From Nelumbo lutea (taxonomy: Eukaryota > Streptophyta > Magnoliopsida > Proteales > Nelumbonaceae): a DNA stretch of 64,000 nt. The position numbers and the translations under genes are program-made. Position 1 is the stretch's first letter, and each line of letters opens with the position of its first letter. The stretch spans positions 23,738,378 to 23,802,377 of the forward strand of contig JAKGHH010000008.1 in assembly GCA_022828595.1 (NCBI GenBank). Reading direction: 5' to 3'. Below the pieces are notes generated by a model. That model worked only from the letters and a program-made list of their open reading frames with translations. It searched no databases and was not told the DNA's origin. Shown here one piece after another: positions 34,099-46,800 of the stretch.

Positions 34099-35399
34099 AG
34101 TAATATCCGCACCCAACCCTACCATAGAAACCAAAGTTCCTCTTCTATGATTGTCCTACTTAAAATTCCCCAATACTGTGTAGGCCTATAGGGTAGTGGG
34201 AACTTATCTAGAAGATGGTACTGAACTGTTGGGGCAATATAGAAGGTCCCCCTCTCTCAATGAGCTTGTAGATTAATGAAATTCAACCATCCATTTGGTT
34301 AGAGAAGTAGGGCTAATGGCTATAAGACATTAACCAATGCTGTTATGAGGTCTTGGGAGAGGAGTGGATACACATGCCTGGCCTTTGGACCTGGGGTCAT
34401 GTATTAATCAAAATCCATCCATCTTTTCAGCTTGAGATTTTACTAATGTACCTGGGGTCATATATATTAAGAAGTAAAATTATTTCTCATTTCATGAAAA
34501 TGCTGAGAACTGTCCTTATCCCCTTATCATCACTTGAACTGCTAGTGAAACAAATCCATGAAGACATCTATAGTATAATACCTGTAAGAAATAGTAAGAA
34601 ACGAAGAAATAATTTAAGTTCATAATTTAATAATGGATGTGATATTGAATAAAATGTAATGGTGAAACAAGTTTCAGTGAGTTCATATAGGTCTCATAAG
34701 TTATTCTATAGCTTTATGATAAATTATCAAATAGGTTGAATATGAATGTGATGGCTCACTTCGATAGTAGCTTGTTGGATTCATTTGATACAGTCCATAT
34801 TGGTTGAAAACCTTAATACATCACTTTAATGGTTGTGCTTGATTCACTGATTTAATTTTATTTTATTTTGCTTGGTTCAATGATCTTAAGAGACCACTTC
34901 GCTAACTTTAATATTTGAATTGATTTGGTACATCATTTATATTTCCCGATTTTGAAATGTTGGTACATCACTTGAACGACAGAGATCAATTGATTTTAAT
35001 TTCAATTCAAGCTTTTCGACTGTGGAAAACAAATATGAGACAAGGTGTTTTGAGAATTTAGTAAGAGTCGTTGTTTTAAAAACATAATAATCTAAAGATA
35101 CTTTTAAGTCCCAAAGCACAAAATCTGACATTTTTGTGTTTCAACTTCAAACTTTGAAAACACAAATCCTGAAGCTTATGTAAACACAATTTACTTGAAA
35201 TCTGTACACATTGCTTGGATTTCCAAAACTAATTGACTGATTCATGAGGCTCCACTTTGATGATCTAGTGTTTTTTTTTGTTAAATGATAATGATTAGAA
35301 ATAGCCTTCTTGATAATAAGAAATGATAAGGGTAAAAGCCATGACAGATAAACAAAAAAAAAGGGCAATTATAGGATTTTAGATATAGAGCCAGGGGTG
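34099..35399. other. Intergenic DNA, nothing recognised
   Basis: AT-rich sequence with short chance open frames on both strands. No repeat border is visible. Confidence 0.4.
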
Positions 35400-35407
35400 G
35401 TGAAGGG

Positions 35408-35835
35408 TAAGGGTGTTAATGGACTGGTTTTGGTTTTGGATTGGACCCATCTAATCCAAAATCAATTTGGTCGGGTTGGAATCATTGGATGGACCAACAA
35501 GACATATTGGGTTGAATCAATATGGTTCAAAATATTTATTAGATTGGACTGGACCTGGTCCATCTGTAATAATTTTATATTGGATCGGGTTGGGTTAAGC
35601 CAATATCTGATCCATTGATATAAGATAAGAATATAGGTGTCAAAGGACCGGATTTGTGTTAAAACCAATCTATATCAAAATGAATTTAAACAGATTGGAT
35701 GATTTAAACATTGAATTGGACCAGTCTAAAATGGTCCAAAATATTCATTGGATTGGATTGAACCTCATCCATTTATAATTAATTCACAATAGACTGGATT
35801 GAATTAGACCAAATCCTTTCCCATTGACACCCCTA
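35408..35835. mobile_element. hAT-type MITE, family D, copy 1
   Basis: A 428-bp element with ends TAAGGGTGTTAATGG and the reverse complement of CCATTGACACCCCTA. Flanks are GTGAAGGG (35400-35407) and CTGAAGGG (35836-35843), a 7-of-8 duplication. The interior is full of 'ggtccaatcc/ggattggacc' motifs in both orientations, and an internal 'aggtgtcaaaggaccgg' shows a second partial end, suggesting two copies fused or an internal duplication. Confidence 0.75.
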
Positions 35836-35843
35836 CTGAAGGG

Positions 35844-36359
35844 GAGCCATGGCACCCCCACTATGCCTTAAAAATCCCCATAATCCCCATTTATCTCCAC
35901 TTATATTTTGGCTCCCATCCATGTTTTTATTAACTTTTGGCTTTTCAAAAAAAAGAAAAGAAATCCTGGCTCCGCCCATATGCACATGGACTGGGCATAT
36001 TCCATCCATGAAACTTGAAAGTATTTGGTATACGCGCCTTGGGTATCATCTATCATTATGCAAACAGCCTAGAGATAGACCATTTAAACCAATAATTGTA
36101 ATGATGCCAAACTTGACAGAGATGCGTACATTTGAGTGGGTACTGGATACTCGATTTAAAGATTTTACACTGGATAACGCCCTGGATTTCTTATGGGCCA
36201 GGTCCATTATAATTTTAACAAAACCCCAACAAGAACCCATCCAAGTTGCACCAATAAGCTTGTGTCATTTGTATTCTGCACAACGAGAACGGACCTTAGA
36301 CCAATCAGTCTAATATTGTCCTTTTATTTATATAATTTCTTAAGGTTGTGATATTATCC
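35844..36359. other. Intergenic DNA with an unexplained open frame
   Basis: A plus-strand frame (35849-36313, 154 codons) is open but has no domain I know. I do not call it a gene. Confidence 0.35.
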
Positions 36360-37615
36360 ATGCTGAGGGGATTAGCAGCAGATAAATGTTCTGCTAAGTT
36401 GAATGAACTGAACTAGATGTGTTGCAATGGATGTGCTGTCTTGAACGAGTTGTGATGGGAGAGGTAAACAGGATGAAGTGATGAAGACTCAACGACGTAC
36501 AAGAAATTCAAATCAGAGGTCTCGAGATGGTTTTACAGGGAGAAGCATTTCGAGGCTTAAGGCAAATAAGAGAGGAAGTCTGCTAGGTCGAACTTCTTAG
36601 GATGAGCTATTCGCAGCCAAACAGAACTGAAGAGCTAGAACGCCTAGAATGCTGATAGTGTCAAAGAGAGAGATATACCTCATGGGGCGTAACCTTATAT
36701 ACCTGTCAGAGAGTGCTATTGTTCTCCTCACTTTTCACTTTTCAGAACGTGTGGCATGTGCCGAGACGGGCTTTGGCCAAGGTTTGGGGGCAGTTTTGTG
36801 CTCCCCATAATAGGAGACATAATAGCTAAAGATGTCTACATTAAATGTCAAACCGGTCAAATTGGCCTGTCCTAATCCCAGTTGATCGGTTTTTTAAAAC
36901 CACCGGCCGGTTTCGGTTTGTATAGAAAATAAATCAACAACTTGGTTTGGTTTTGATCGAAACCAAATCGAATCGAACCAATCCTATATGTTTAACTGTT
37001 TAAGTAATTATTAATTAGTCCTATCCAATATGTTAAAGGCTGATATATTTTATTTGTGTTTGTTTGAAATTTGAAAAAAAATAGTTATTTATGATAAAAT
37101 CTAAAAACGTAAAACCAATGCAAATATAATATAATGGTACAATATTTAATTCAGTTTTGTATAAATTTAAATATATATTGACAAAAAAATCTTGCATAAA
37201 AAACTAATCAATTTAAATATATATTTTGATTTTGAATAAAAACTAAAAAAAAAAATAAACTTAAATATAAGTAGATATTTTAGTTTAAAATATATATAAA
37301 AATTGACTAAACCGACCCTTCATGTTTGGATCGGTTTTGCTTCAGGGTTGGTCAATTTCGGTTTAGTCAATAAGTAAACCGACTAGGTCAGGTCGATTGA
37401 AAAAAATGACTCAAATTGACCCAACCCGACCAGTGAACACCCATAGCTCATCGTATGCTATGCGTCCTCTTTTGTCTGAGGTTTCCACTGTATGCTTCAA
37501 CAATCATTTCTGATGTGTGATTATGCTCCACATTGTTGACTCGATCGAGGTTGTGACCAATTCCTCAGTCACGTCTATGCACATGCGACGATCATATTAG
37601 ACCTGAGGTACGGCC
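36360..37615 (-). mobile_element. Possible solo LTR, split by a MITE
   Basis: GC-richer DNA at 36360-36829 and again at 37451-37615 surrounds the family A MITE at 36830-37442. On the minus strand the left part contains a GGTATATAAGG TATA-like box (near 36700). This recalls the TATA layout of the other LTR-like blocks in the window. The outer ends and target duplication were not found. Confidence 0.35.
36830..37442. mobile_element. hAT-type MITE, family A, copy 2
   Basis: A 613-bp element in the opposite orientation to copy 1. Its right end, 'cccgaccagtgaacaccc', is the reverse complement of the start of copy 1 apart from small changes. ATAGCTAA (36822-36829) and ATAGCTCA (37443-37450) make a 7-of-8 target duplication. 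The left terminus is diverged. It is nested in an older LTR-like block. Confidence 0.72.
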
Positions 37616-37984
37616 CCATTAGGTTGCATTTGATCATGGGAAAATCTATGATGCAAAAAAGATATGGTATCGGAAGAGTTTTGATCAATCAAAACCCATC
37701 CAGGAATTTTGATAAATAACACCAAATGGCTACTATGTTTATAATTCCAATTGATCGATTAGGAGTTTTTCAGATATCATATCTTTCCAATATCATAGTT
37801 AAACCCTTTGATCATTTATAAAAAAAAAAAAGGGGTTGCATTTGATTCTCCATATATAGAAATAAATTATTTTAAAAACATTCATAAAATAACTCAAAAT
37901 TTGTATAGATTTTCATTTTTCACTAATTTCTGATAAACCAATTAGTCAAACACGCCACAAAGGTTATACCAAAATGGCCTTGAG

Positions 37985-38382
37985 AGGGGTTTCAATTGGA
38001 CTGGATTTGGTCCAATCCAGTCCAGTGTGAATCTATTACGAATGGACCAAGTCCAATCCAATCCAATGAATATTTTGGGCTGGTCCAATTCAACCTCTAG
38101 ACCATCCATTCTGTTCAAATTCATAATTTAGATTAGTTTTAATCCAAGCCTTGTCCATTGACACCTATATTCTTATCTTCTATCAATGGATCAGATATTG
38201 GCTCAATCCAATCCAATATAAATTCATTATGGATGGACCAGGTCCAATCCAATCCAATGAATACTTGAACCATTAAGTCTGAACTAGATATGTTTTGTTG
38301 GTCTATCCAATCTGTCTAAATTGATTTTGGTTTGGACGGCATCCAATTCAAAATCGGTACATTGGCACCCGTCACACCCCTA
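37985..38382. mobile_element. hAT-type MITE, family D, copy 2
   Basis: Starts AGGGGTTTCAATTGGACTGG and ends with CACACCCCTA, with 'ggtccaatccaatccaatga' internally. The flanks gccttgag and gccttcac agree at 6 of 8 bases, so the target duplication is decayed. Confidence 0.62.
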
Positions 38383-38390
38383 GCCTTCAC

Positions 38391-40320
38391 ACAAATTAAA
38401 ACGAGTAAACGACCCAGATATCACCGGTTAAGCAGTTCAATAGCCGGGTCCAATCCGATTTTGACAACACGGAATTTGTCCAATACTAAACCATAGAGAG
38501 CTGGATGATTTCCTTGCCAGCTTAGATCTCATGGAATATTAAGATAGGCTCTTCGAGAGGTTCTGTTTTGAGGATCTAATGGCAGGCAAGAGCAGGATGT
38601 TGGAATCTGAAATTAATTAGGGTGGTTTAGTTTTCTGTTGCAAATGAAAGTTCAGGGACTTCAGTCTAAGTCTCACCATCCCTGAAGTATAGGATAGTTC
38701 TCTGTATTTTAAGACAAAACCCAATTACCCAATTGGCGGACCCACTCAATATGTCTCAATATGAGCTTATCTTCAAATAGTGAAACAGGCAAACCCTGCA
38801 AAACATAGGTTTGGATGTTCTTTGTTCCATTTTCCATGTTTGCCCAATGTTATTAACACGGGATGGTGATGGTAAGAATTGTCAATCCGGCTGGGTCAGG
38901 CTGAGAAGACCTAAGCCCAAGGGCTTGAATTCGGATACTGATGATAATGGAAGATTCTTTTAAGGAGATTTGGAAGTTTTAAGGTTTCCACTTAGAGAAT
39001 GGAATTTGGGTAGGGATTAGGGAATCATACATATATAATACGGAGAAGCATAAACTGCTTATTTCATTCCAAGCTATCAAAATAACTTCCCTTTAAACAA
39101 ATCATGTTTACTTTTTGGTGATCTTTCTCATATCAGTATCATCAACATCACAGACAAATCTTACTTATTACTATTTCTTCAATTTGCAGAGATAGAATCC
39201 CTCATAACCAAAGTAGACCTCAGCAATTGTGAAATGCCACTTCAGAATAAATGGTAAAATCATAACTTTACATTATAAACTCTTAATTATATGATCAACA
39301 TGTTATTTTCTCAAAAAATCCATATAGCTTAAAAATGTTTTTACTCTGTACCAGATGTTCAAGTCCTACAAAATATTCTTCTATCCATTGCTGATTTTCT
39401 TCTTCTAGCTTCCCTTCTCAATTTGGCGTTTTGGTTCAATTGTAATTTTAGCCAGCAAGAAAACAAGGATTATCTAGGACTATCTTTGGCTGGTATTGAC
39501 AGACTAAACTCGTATTTTCTCTTTCAATTTAATACCTCTATTGAAAAAAAAATTCTAGGTACTCTAGCTTTGGTTTAAAGTTTAAACACTAGTTTGGAGA
39601 ATTGGGTGTCAACTGCATGTCAAACATGGAAATTTCATTCACTTACAAGAGTCTGTGCACTACTTCTTTTTGGAATCCTCCATACTAGAGGTGCAAATCG
39701 GGTTCCCAATTTGAAGAATTTAAAGAACATTGGGCTTGTCTCAGACTCGGGTCATCCAAAATTTAACAAATCCTCAACCCAACCCAACTTGAATCCCTAA
39801 TTCAAATGGACTATTCATTAATGACAATTCTAGGATTTAAGTTGTAATTTGGTTGTTTCTGTTATTTATTGGATATATATCCTAAATAATACCAAGAAAT
39901 CATTGGTATGGAAATGGAATGATTAATTTATCAATGGTTTGGACTCTGTTTTCTTTGAATAACTACTGTATTACTTTTTATTGAATTTCTGTACTGTCAA
40001 ATCATGGTATTGGAAGTTGGTGGGCTAAAGTTGTTTTGCATTTCTATTAATTGTCAACATAGGAGGACTCACAAACTTTGATATGCTTGTCTTTTTGTGG
40101 AGACCTTGCACTAAAGAATCACAATAACTGAATTGTCATGCAACTTTAATACTTGGATAAACTTTCCTCTTATGATGGTTTATAGAGGCCTCAAGTTACG
40201 AAGGATATATACAAGAGGAACACATTAATGTTGCAAATTGCCCCATTGTCGGTATTATTTTCTTAGACCAGAACCAACCTTTATGTCATTCAGATCAGTA
40301 CTCACTAGCATAATCATTAA
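38391..40320. other. Intergenic DNA with small repeat fragments
   Basis: Two short pieces near 38880-38945 and 39685-39800 share text with the 'gggcttg/caacccaaccc' repeats. The rest is AT-rich with no supported gene. Confidence 0.4.
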
Positions 40321-40325
40321 ATTAA

Positions 40326-40655
40326 GGCCCATTCGTTTTGCGGGAAATAGGAGGGGAGAAAGTTGGTCAGTAGGAGATTTCTATTGATCACCTTTCTTGT
40401 ATTCTTCTTTTGTTGGTCTCATGGTTAAATTATTTTTTCTGGGTATCATTTATCTAGTAAGTGATATCTATTTCCTATATAGGTAAATAAAATTCTAATC
40501 TGGGGAAAAATTTATAAAACATATTGGGATTTGGGAAAGTTCCGCTATTAGCTTTTTATAGATAAAAAAGTCATTGTATAGCTTATTTGAGAATCAAAAA
40601 GAATATGGGTAAGTGATCTTACCTGGATAAGTGCATTTACTGGGTAAGTGGAGCC
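40326..40655. mobile_element. PIF/Harbinger-type MITE, 330 bp
   Basis: Left end GGCCCATTCGTTTTGCGG, right end GGAGCC, with TAA on both sides (40323-40325 and 40656-40658). It shares 'ggagaaagttggtcag' and 'gataagtgcatttac' with the other members of the family. Confidence 0.75.
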
Positions 40656-40659
40656 TAAG

Positions 40660-40945
40660 GGTAAAATACTATACTGTACTTTGGGGGGAGTGGTAATTGT
40701 CTCCTTAAACTTTCATTCCTGACAAAGACCCCCCCCCCAAGCTTTCAGATTCCAACTAAGACCCCTTTTGTTAGCATTCTGCCAATTAACTTTAAATGGC
40801 CATTCTCTCATCTATCCAAATAAGAATCGCATTTCAGCCAATCCCAATTCTAATTTCAATTCCCATATAAACCAAATAGACGAGAGAATAGATCATTTCA
40901 AGGGATTTTGATTCTTATTCCAACTACAAACCAAACAGACCCTAC
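40660..40945. repeat. Fragments of two other MITE types
   Basis: 40660-40790 resembles one arm of the foldback elements ('gacaaagacccccc', 'ccaactaagacccc'). 40790-40945 belongs to the 'gaatgg/attccc' type and ends 'caaaccaaacagacccta'. Neither is complete. Confidence 0.45.
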
Positions 40946-41734
40946 AATATATATTGGGGTATGCTTGGAAGTTAGAACATAGAAACACCACAAAACAGTA
41001 TTAAGTTTTTTCAATTAAACTATTAAAAATTGCAGTTAATTGAACTGACCGATTGATTACATTGAGTACATTGCTGACTTGCAGATACCAAGTCTACCAT
41101 GCATTGCCATATAGGCTAGAGAAAGAAGAGAATTATACAAGGCTTTTCTGTATTTTGACAAGAAAGGAAACGAGATAGTATTTAATTTTTACTGGAGTAG
41201 ACTGGAGTTTAATTTTTGCTGGTTTGCCTACTAGCTCTGGAGGTTGAATCTTGGATCGTTGCTCAAGAAAAGTAGATGACTAATTGGATGCTTCTGGGAT
41301 TTGTATCACCCACTTAGTGAAGTTTGGGATATATGGTCCTTAGTCCTTACACTTGATCAAATTTCTAGGTGTTGTACCAATCATACCAGTAGTGAGTAGA
41401 AATTATCTACTCAAGCTAAGACTTGATTGAGAAGGACCATTGTATTTTTATGTTTGAATCAAGATGAGTCGATGGAATACTTGACAAAATAGACCGAAAG
41501 GTGAGAAAACATTAAAACCGTGTTCTGATTGGAGCATAAAGAAAATCAGGATGGAAAAGGATCCCCAAATCTGCTTCTTAAGCACTCTGTTTTTCGGCTC
41601 CAAAAAATGAGTCACGTGGAATCCAGAGTACCTGTTCTTTTGCAGCACTTTTCAACCTTTTGGCCGTATTGACCATGTATCAGCAGTCGATACATAAGAT
41701 GCATTGTCTGGGAGAAATTTTTTAACCTCCTTTC
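40946..41734. other. Intergenic DNA, nothing recognised
   Basis: Short open frames on both strands without domains. No clear repeat. Confidence 0.4.
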
Positions 41735-42125
41735 AGGTTTTTCTTTTTGTATCGATAACAGAAATCTTTATTAATAAATAATATTTGTGAAAATTAATTA
41801 CAGAAAATAGGGAGGTAAACTATCAAAACTCCCCAACATCAAAATGGCAACAAAATACTAAAAATGTGCCCAAAACAAGGAATCCTTAGCACCCCTTGCT
41901 TAGCTAACCCATCAGCTATTGAATTAGCACTTCTCTTTACCCAGCTGTGTTGCACCTCTAAGTCTTTACACAGTCAATTAAATTTTTTCTTCTCCTTGCT
42001 GTGGTTCCAAAAGCCACTGATATGTCCTTGTAGCCACCTAATCACTACCTTTGAATCCCCCTCAACCACTAAATGTCTAATGCTTAATTCTTTTGCTCTC
42101 CAATTGGCCCAGAGAACATGACAGT
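41735..42125 (-). pseudogene. LINE 3' end with RNase H domain remnant
   Basis: The minus strand reads LSIRHLVVEGDSKVVIRWLQ, then a spacer, then VQHSWVKRSANSIADGLAKQG. That is the terminal RNase H-like fold of plant LINE proteins, including the EGDS and AD.LA motifs. Beyond it, toward lower coordinates, the strand reads ATTAATAAAGATTTCTG and then an A-rich end, as expected of the 3' end of a LINE copy. Everything upstream of the RNase H part is missing, so the insertion is 5'-truncated. Confidence 0.78.
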
Positions 42126-42271
42126 AATATACCCCTCCTCATTCCTGAAAACACCCCCTATCTCAGAGGGCCCTGGATTCCTGAAAACCTCTTCGAGGTT
42201 TTTAACCAATATGAAAACCTTCTCTTTGTTTTAACCTGATCATTGAATATTCCCTATCAAAGGATTCCCAC

Positions 42272-42556
42272 TATGGTTTTTAAAAACGAACCGGTCAAGG
42301 GTCTGGTTACCAGTTCGAACGGTCCAACCGTTCAACCCGAACGACCGGCCCATTTTAACAAAAAAATTTAAAAATTAAAAAACAGTCAAAACTGTTCAAA
42401 CGGTTCGACCGATTAACCGGCCGGTTCAATGGTTTGCTGACCAAAATCAATGGTTTTGAGGAAAAAAACAATTTTAGGAAAAAACGAAACCGGTCAAGTG
42501 ATCAGTTCCCTTTTTCTGGTCCAACCATTCAGTCCGATCCGATTTTAAAAACTATG
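42272..42556. mobile_element. hAT-type MITE, family B, copy 3
   Basis: A 285-bp element starting TATGGTTTTTAAAAACG and ending with the inverse GATTTTAAAAACTATG. The exact 8-bp ATTCCCAC lies on both sides (42264-42271 and 42557-42564). The interior is rich in 'ggttcgaccg/accggccggtt' motifs. It has no coding capacity. Confidence 0.88.
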
Positions 42557-42564
42557 ATTCCCAC

Positions 42565-43847
42565 TGTTAATTTTGACAGAGCAGGAAAAATATCAAAAAC
42601 ACTCTTACGAGAATTGGGACCCGCTCCTCACAGAAGGCACCTCACATCGATCTCACAATCACATCCTACCCTACATTGAAAACATCTCCCATGAATAATA
42701 AATACAATTACAGGAGATGTTGGACATAATGTGAGATCATTGTGAGACGCTCTCTGTAAGAAGCAGATCCGAACTCCTATTACGGGATTTTAGATGTTTG
42801 AATATGATACCAAAGCCCATCCTTGTATGATGCTATTCATGGTGAGATATTCTCAGTACAGGATGGGATGTGATGCAAGGTCAGTGTCAGGAGCGCTCTG
42901 TGAGGAACAAATCCCGGTTCAATCTAATAAATGATATACTTCATGGGTGAACCACCTGGCTGTTGACATGGCCAAGTTATCAGAGATCAAAATCATTCAT
43001 ATTGAGCTCCTCTACTAAAATCATATAATATTAAATAATATATTATATTTTATATATCTAAAATTTTAAAGATACTAGGCACAAGGCTGGACAATTATCA
43101 CCCTAATTTCTTCTATTTTATTGTTTTTCCCAATTAATACTTGCCACGCGTTTGGTTCAAAACATCGATACACACCGATAATGCCAGATAGTGTGTATCA
43201 GTCGCGCAGGGCTTTAAAAAAAATTAACAAGTCCAAAAAATAAATCATAGGATTGGTCTTAGTCCGGACTACTCCCTGAAATTGGTTAAAACCAAAAGGC
43301 CTCGTATTTGAGCTATCGGGGACTTGTTTGTATCAAAATTTTGAACCTTGCTTAGGGCTATTATCCACTCAAGTTCCAGCACTTAAGCTTCATTTAGCAT
43401 TCCTTATTTTAAGGACTAATCTCCGTTTTGCTGTTAAAATGCCTCCATGAACACTGAGTTTTTAACTGCAAGAAGAAAATAAGGAATGCCAAATGCAGCC
43501 TTAAAATTTCTAATGTTTCATTTTCAAGCAAAATATGCAAGTCTTTTCTTAAACCTCCTTATATTTTCAAATCCCTTCTTGATGATGACCCTGACTTTGT
43601 ATTATACTGGCAACAATTACCTTTGTTCAAATCAAATATTATGAAATTCCAATAATACCACAGCAGAAAAATACCCACTGTCAACAGTGGTCACTGGTCA
43701 AGGTCCAGGTATTGTTGTTTCCCTCATTTTGATTTTTGAGTATTCTAGCTTTTCCTCCTATTGATGATAAAATAAACAAAGATGAAATCAAAATCAATGG
43801 AAAGAAAAAAAAAAAAAAAAAAGTTGAGAAAAATTATAAATATATCC
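42565..43847. other. Intergenic DNA downstream of the DUF616 gene
   Basis: No gene recognised. Two loosely similar stretches near 42700-42790 and 42840-42925 ('gtgagatcattgtgagacgctctctg' type against 'caaggtcagtgtcaggagcgctctg' type) suggest an old duplication. An A run is at 43806-43822. The last part should be 3' untranslated region of the gene. Confidence 0.45.
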
Positions 43848-46800
43848 TTAGCCCGCTTTTGATGTTCTTGCAACAGGTGGGAGGTAAACCGAGTTAAGGT
43901 CCCCAGGATAAGGAGTCCACAAACCTAAGCCCCCCCTGCTTTCTTTCAACCCACTACTATTCCCCTTAAATTCATCCAGGGATTTTACCCACTCTACAAC
44001 AGATGAATGCTCCCGGGTATGTGGATGCAACACAAACAACGAATTGTACTCACAATTGGGAAACATATAGATATTGAACGAACTCCCTAACCTGTACACA
44101 ACATAACCAAAGCTCAGCTGGTCTCTTGGTGTGAAGAGGTTGACCTCGTTGAACCACAGGCAGCTAAACAAGTTGTTGATAGCAGTATGCTCCCGTATTA
44201 TAATGGCTCCCTCAGGCACATCTGCATTGTATCAGTAGTTACCATTAACATGAAATACAAAGAAAAATACCACAAATACAAGCTTTTGTCTGAGCTAATA
44301 TTTCCTCTTTTCTTCTTTTTGGGGTTGTCTCTGTGTCTTTTGTACGACTGTACATGTCTTTTTCATTTTTTCTTTTCTTGTCTTTTCTTTTTTTTTTTTA
44401 ATTTTACTGAAATCCAGTTGAAAACAGAATTAGATAGCAAGCCACAACCAACAAATAGACTTTATATGTCGTGCTCCTCCAACCATGAAATGATGTATGG
44501 AATAGTCATAAACCAATGGAAACAATTCGTTTTGGACTAGAATCTCCCTTATAGAAGCCACTTTTTAATGTGTCCAACTACCAATCTCTTAATTAAACAA
44601 CATTCTTGGCTGCAATAATGATGACGCAGGTTTTATATCCTATCTTATAGAAGAAATAGAAAAAGGAATTGCAGTAAAGAAACATAATCTGTTTGGGAGT
44701 TGCTTTTTTCTTACCACTGACTGTCATTTTCTTTGGGTTCCATGGTTCCATTCCCTCATAGCGGTATATTTTCATGTGGAGATCAATAAGAGGACGGGCA
44801 TAACGCTTCCTCCGTTTGATAGCATCAGCCTCCTCATATATACTGCGATGGTGTTTGTGGCGAGCAATAGCAAATGTGTGCTTTCCACGCCATAGATATC
44901 TGCAAATTACAAGATAATTAATGATTTTTACATGTCATTCTCCCAATAGCTTTTCAGAATGAGTGGTGCACACCATCAGAGATCTTATCCTGAAGACCTC
45001 CTCAAGCCAAAAATCAATCTGGTGAAATGTTGCTACCAAAAACCATAGTAGTCAATGAATTCTCTGAAAATATTGTGGCAGAAAAGCTCAAGATCAACGG
45101 TAACACTGAAGAAAGTCCCCAATCATAAAGTTTTTCCCTTACTTGAGACCCCATATTAATTACTTCTATGGTCTCACCTCAAGAAATGCATTAAATTTAT
45201 TTTGTATACAGAAAACGGGAGCAAAAGTGGAACTTAACCAATAAGACTCAAAATAAAGAAACATCTACAGCCAAATCAGTAGGACCCACCTTTCTAACAT
45301 AAGCAAAGGATCAACTATTAGCTCCATTTTTCCATCAATCCAGATACTGTATTGTGCTTGAGGAAACAGCCGATGGGTTAAAATCTTAGGAACTTTCCCA
45401 TTTCTTCGGGGCTCATCATAAGGTGGATGGTGTAGTAGCACAAGGCGCCAAATACCAACCCACTTCCCCCCCTGATGATCCTCTCTCATTGTGACATTTT
45501 TCTTGATGAAGTTGAAAGACTTCTCATCAACAACCATAAGAAAGCAGAATAGATTTTGAGATTGATGGCTTATATTTGAAGGCTGGTGTGGCGTATCATA
45601 TCCATCAAAAATACCTGATGCAACAACAAACCTACACTTCTTGACATATTCAACATCTACAGGCTCCATCTCTGCACCTCCATTGCGCATAAAGCCACAG
45701 TGCACCTGAAGGTCAGAACACAAGATCAACAAACTAAACAAATCCAAGTTAATGCAAAAATCATGATCAGAGAAGCTTGTTATTTGATTTATATTTTATA
45801 CAGAAACAATGACAAGTCTAAGATCAATTAGGGTCCATCCTCAATGAATGATGACCAAGAAATAATGAATCAAAAGACCAGACAACTCACTCAATGGACC
45901 ACCCCTTGGATGGAACTACTAGTTGGTTGAAAAGTGTTTATGTCTTCATGATCAAATTTTGCCCTGATTTTTTAACAAACACCATACCTAGAAGGCCAAA
46001 CTGATGCCCATAAAGTATCAAAGTTGTTCCAAAATTGATGATAGCTTCATCCACTTGTTCCAGAAATAGTCAAACCAAACTCTAGAACTGAGTTCTAATC
46101 TTTTCAAAGAGATTGGAAGCCATAACTTCAAGCGATGTTACAGTATAGCTTTTCATTGTGTTGTGAACTTTTTCCAGTCAGTAAATAAATAAATGAGAGA
46201 ACATAATTTGTAAAACATATCCAACATTTGAGAATTTCTTGTACCTGGAGCTCTGGGACTGTTCTAACACAATCTATACTATTATTGATAAAAAACATAG
46301 TATATATTATTAAATGTTATTAGTTCAATTTACCATCACTCAGGTATGGAGTTGCTTTTCAAGGCATTCAAGAACAAGGTAAGAGATTCTTGCAAATGAT
46401 CCTATAATACCAAGACCATTACCAAGAATTCTAGGGGGGGGGGGGGGGGGGGGGGGGCGGTTGGGTCAACTGACAACTGACCAAATGTGTGAGGCATGAA
46501 TCATGACAATTAGTGTCAAAGAAGCAGAATGATATGTTTGCACTGATATCCCTCAAACCACTAAATTTATGAGTTTTCAATCATAATTGGAAACTGTGGT
46601 ACAAGAGTTAAAACTCAATTTAACAAACATTTGTCCCAACTATATGGGGTAAGTTAAATTATGGATCCCACAGATCACTTTTTGCTACTTAAACGCATGT
46701 CCATTTTAGCCTGCCTTTTGTGATACTAGACTCTTCAACTTGCAACAAGTTACCTATTACTGGTGCTATAGATGATTTTCTTTGAACATGACCATACCAT

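Noticed and set aside
35849..36313. 154-codon plus-strand open frame
   Set aside because: No recognisable motif, splice context or composition shift. It overlaps another open frame on the opposite strand.
46434..46457. G run considered as a telomere-like or switch signal
   Set aside because: A pure G homopolymer is not a telomere repeat, and it lies in an ordinary intron.
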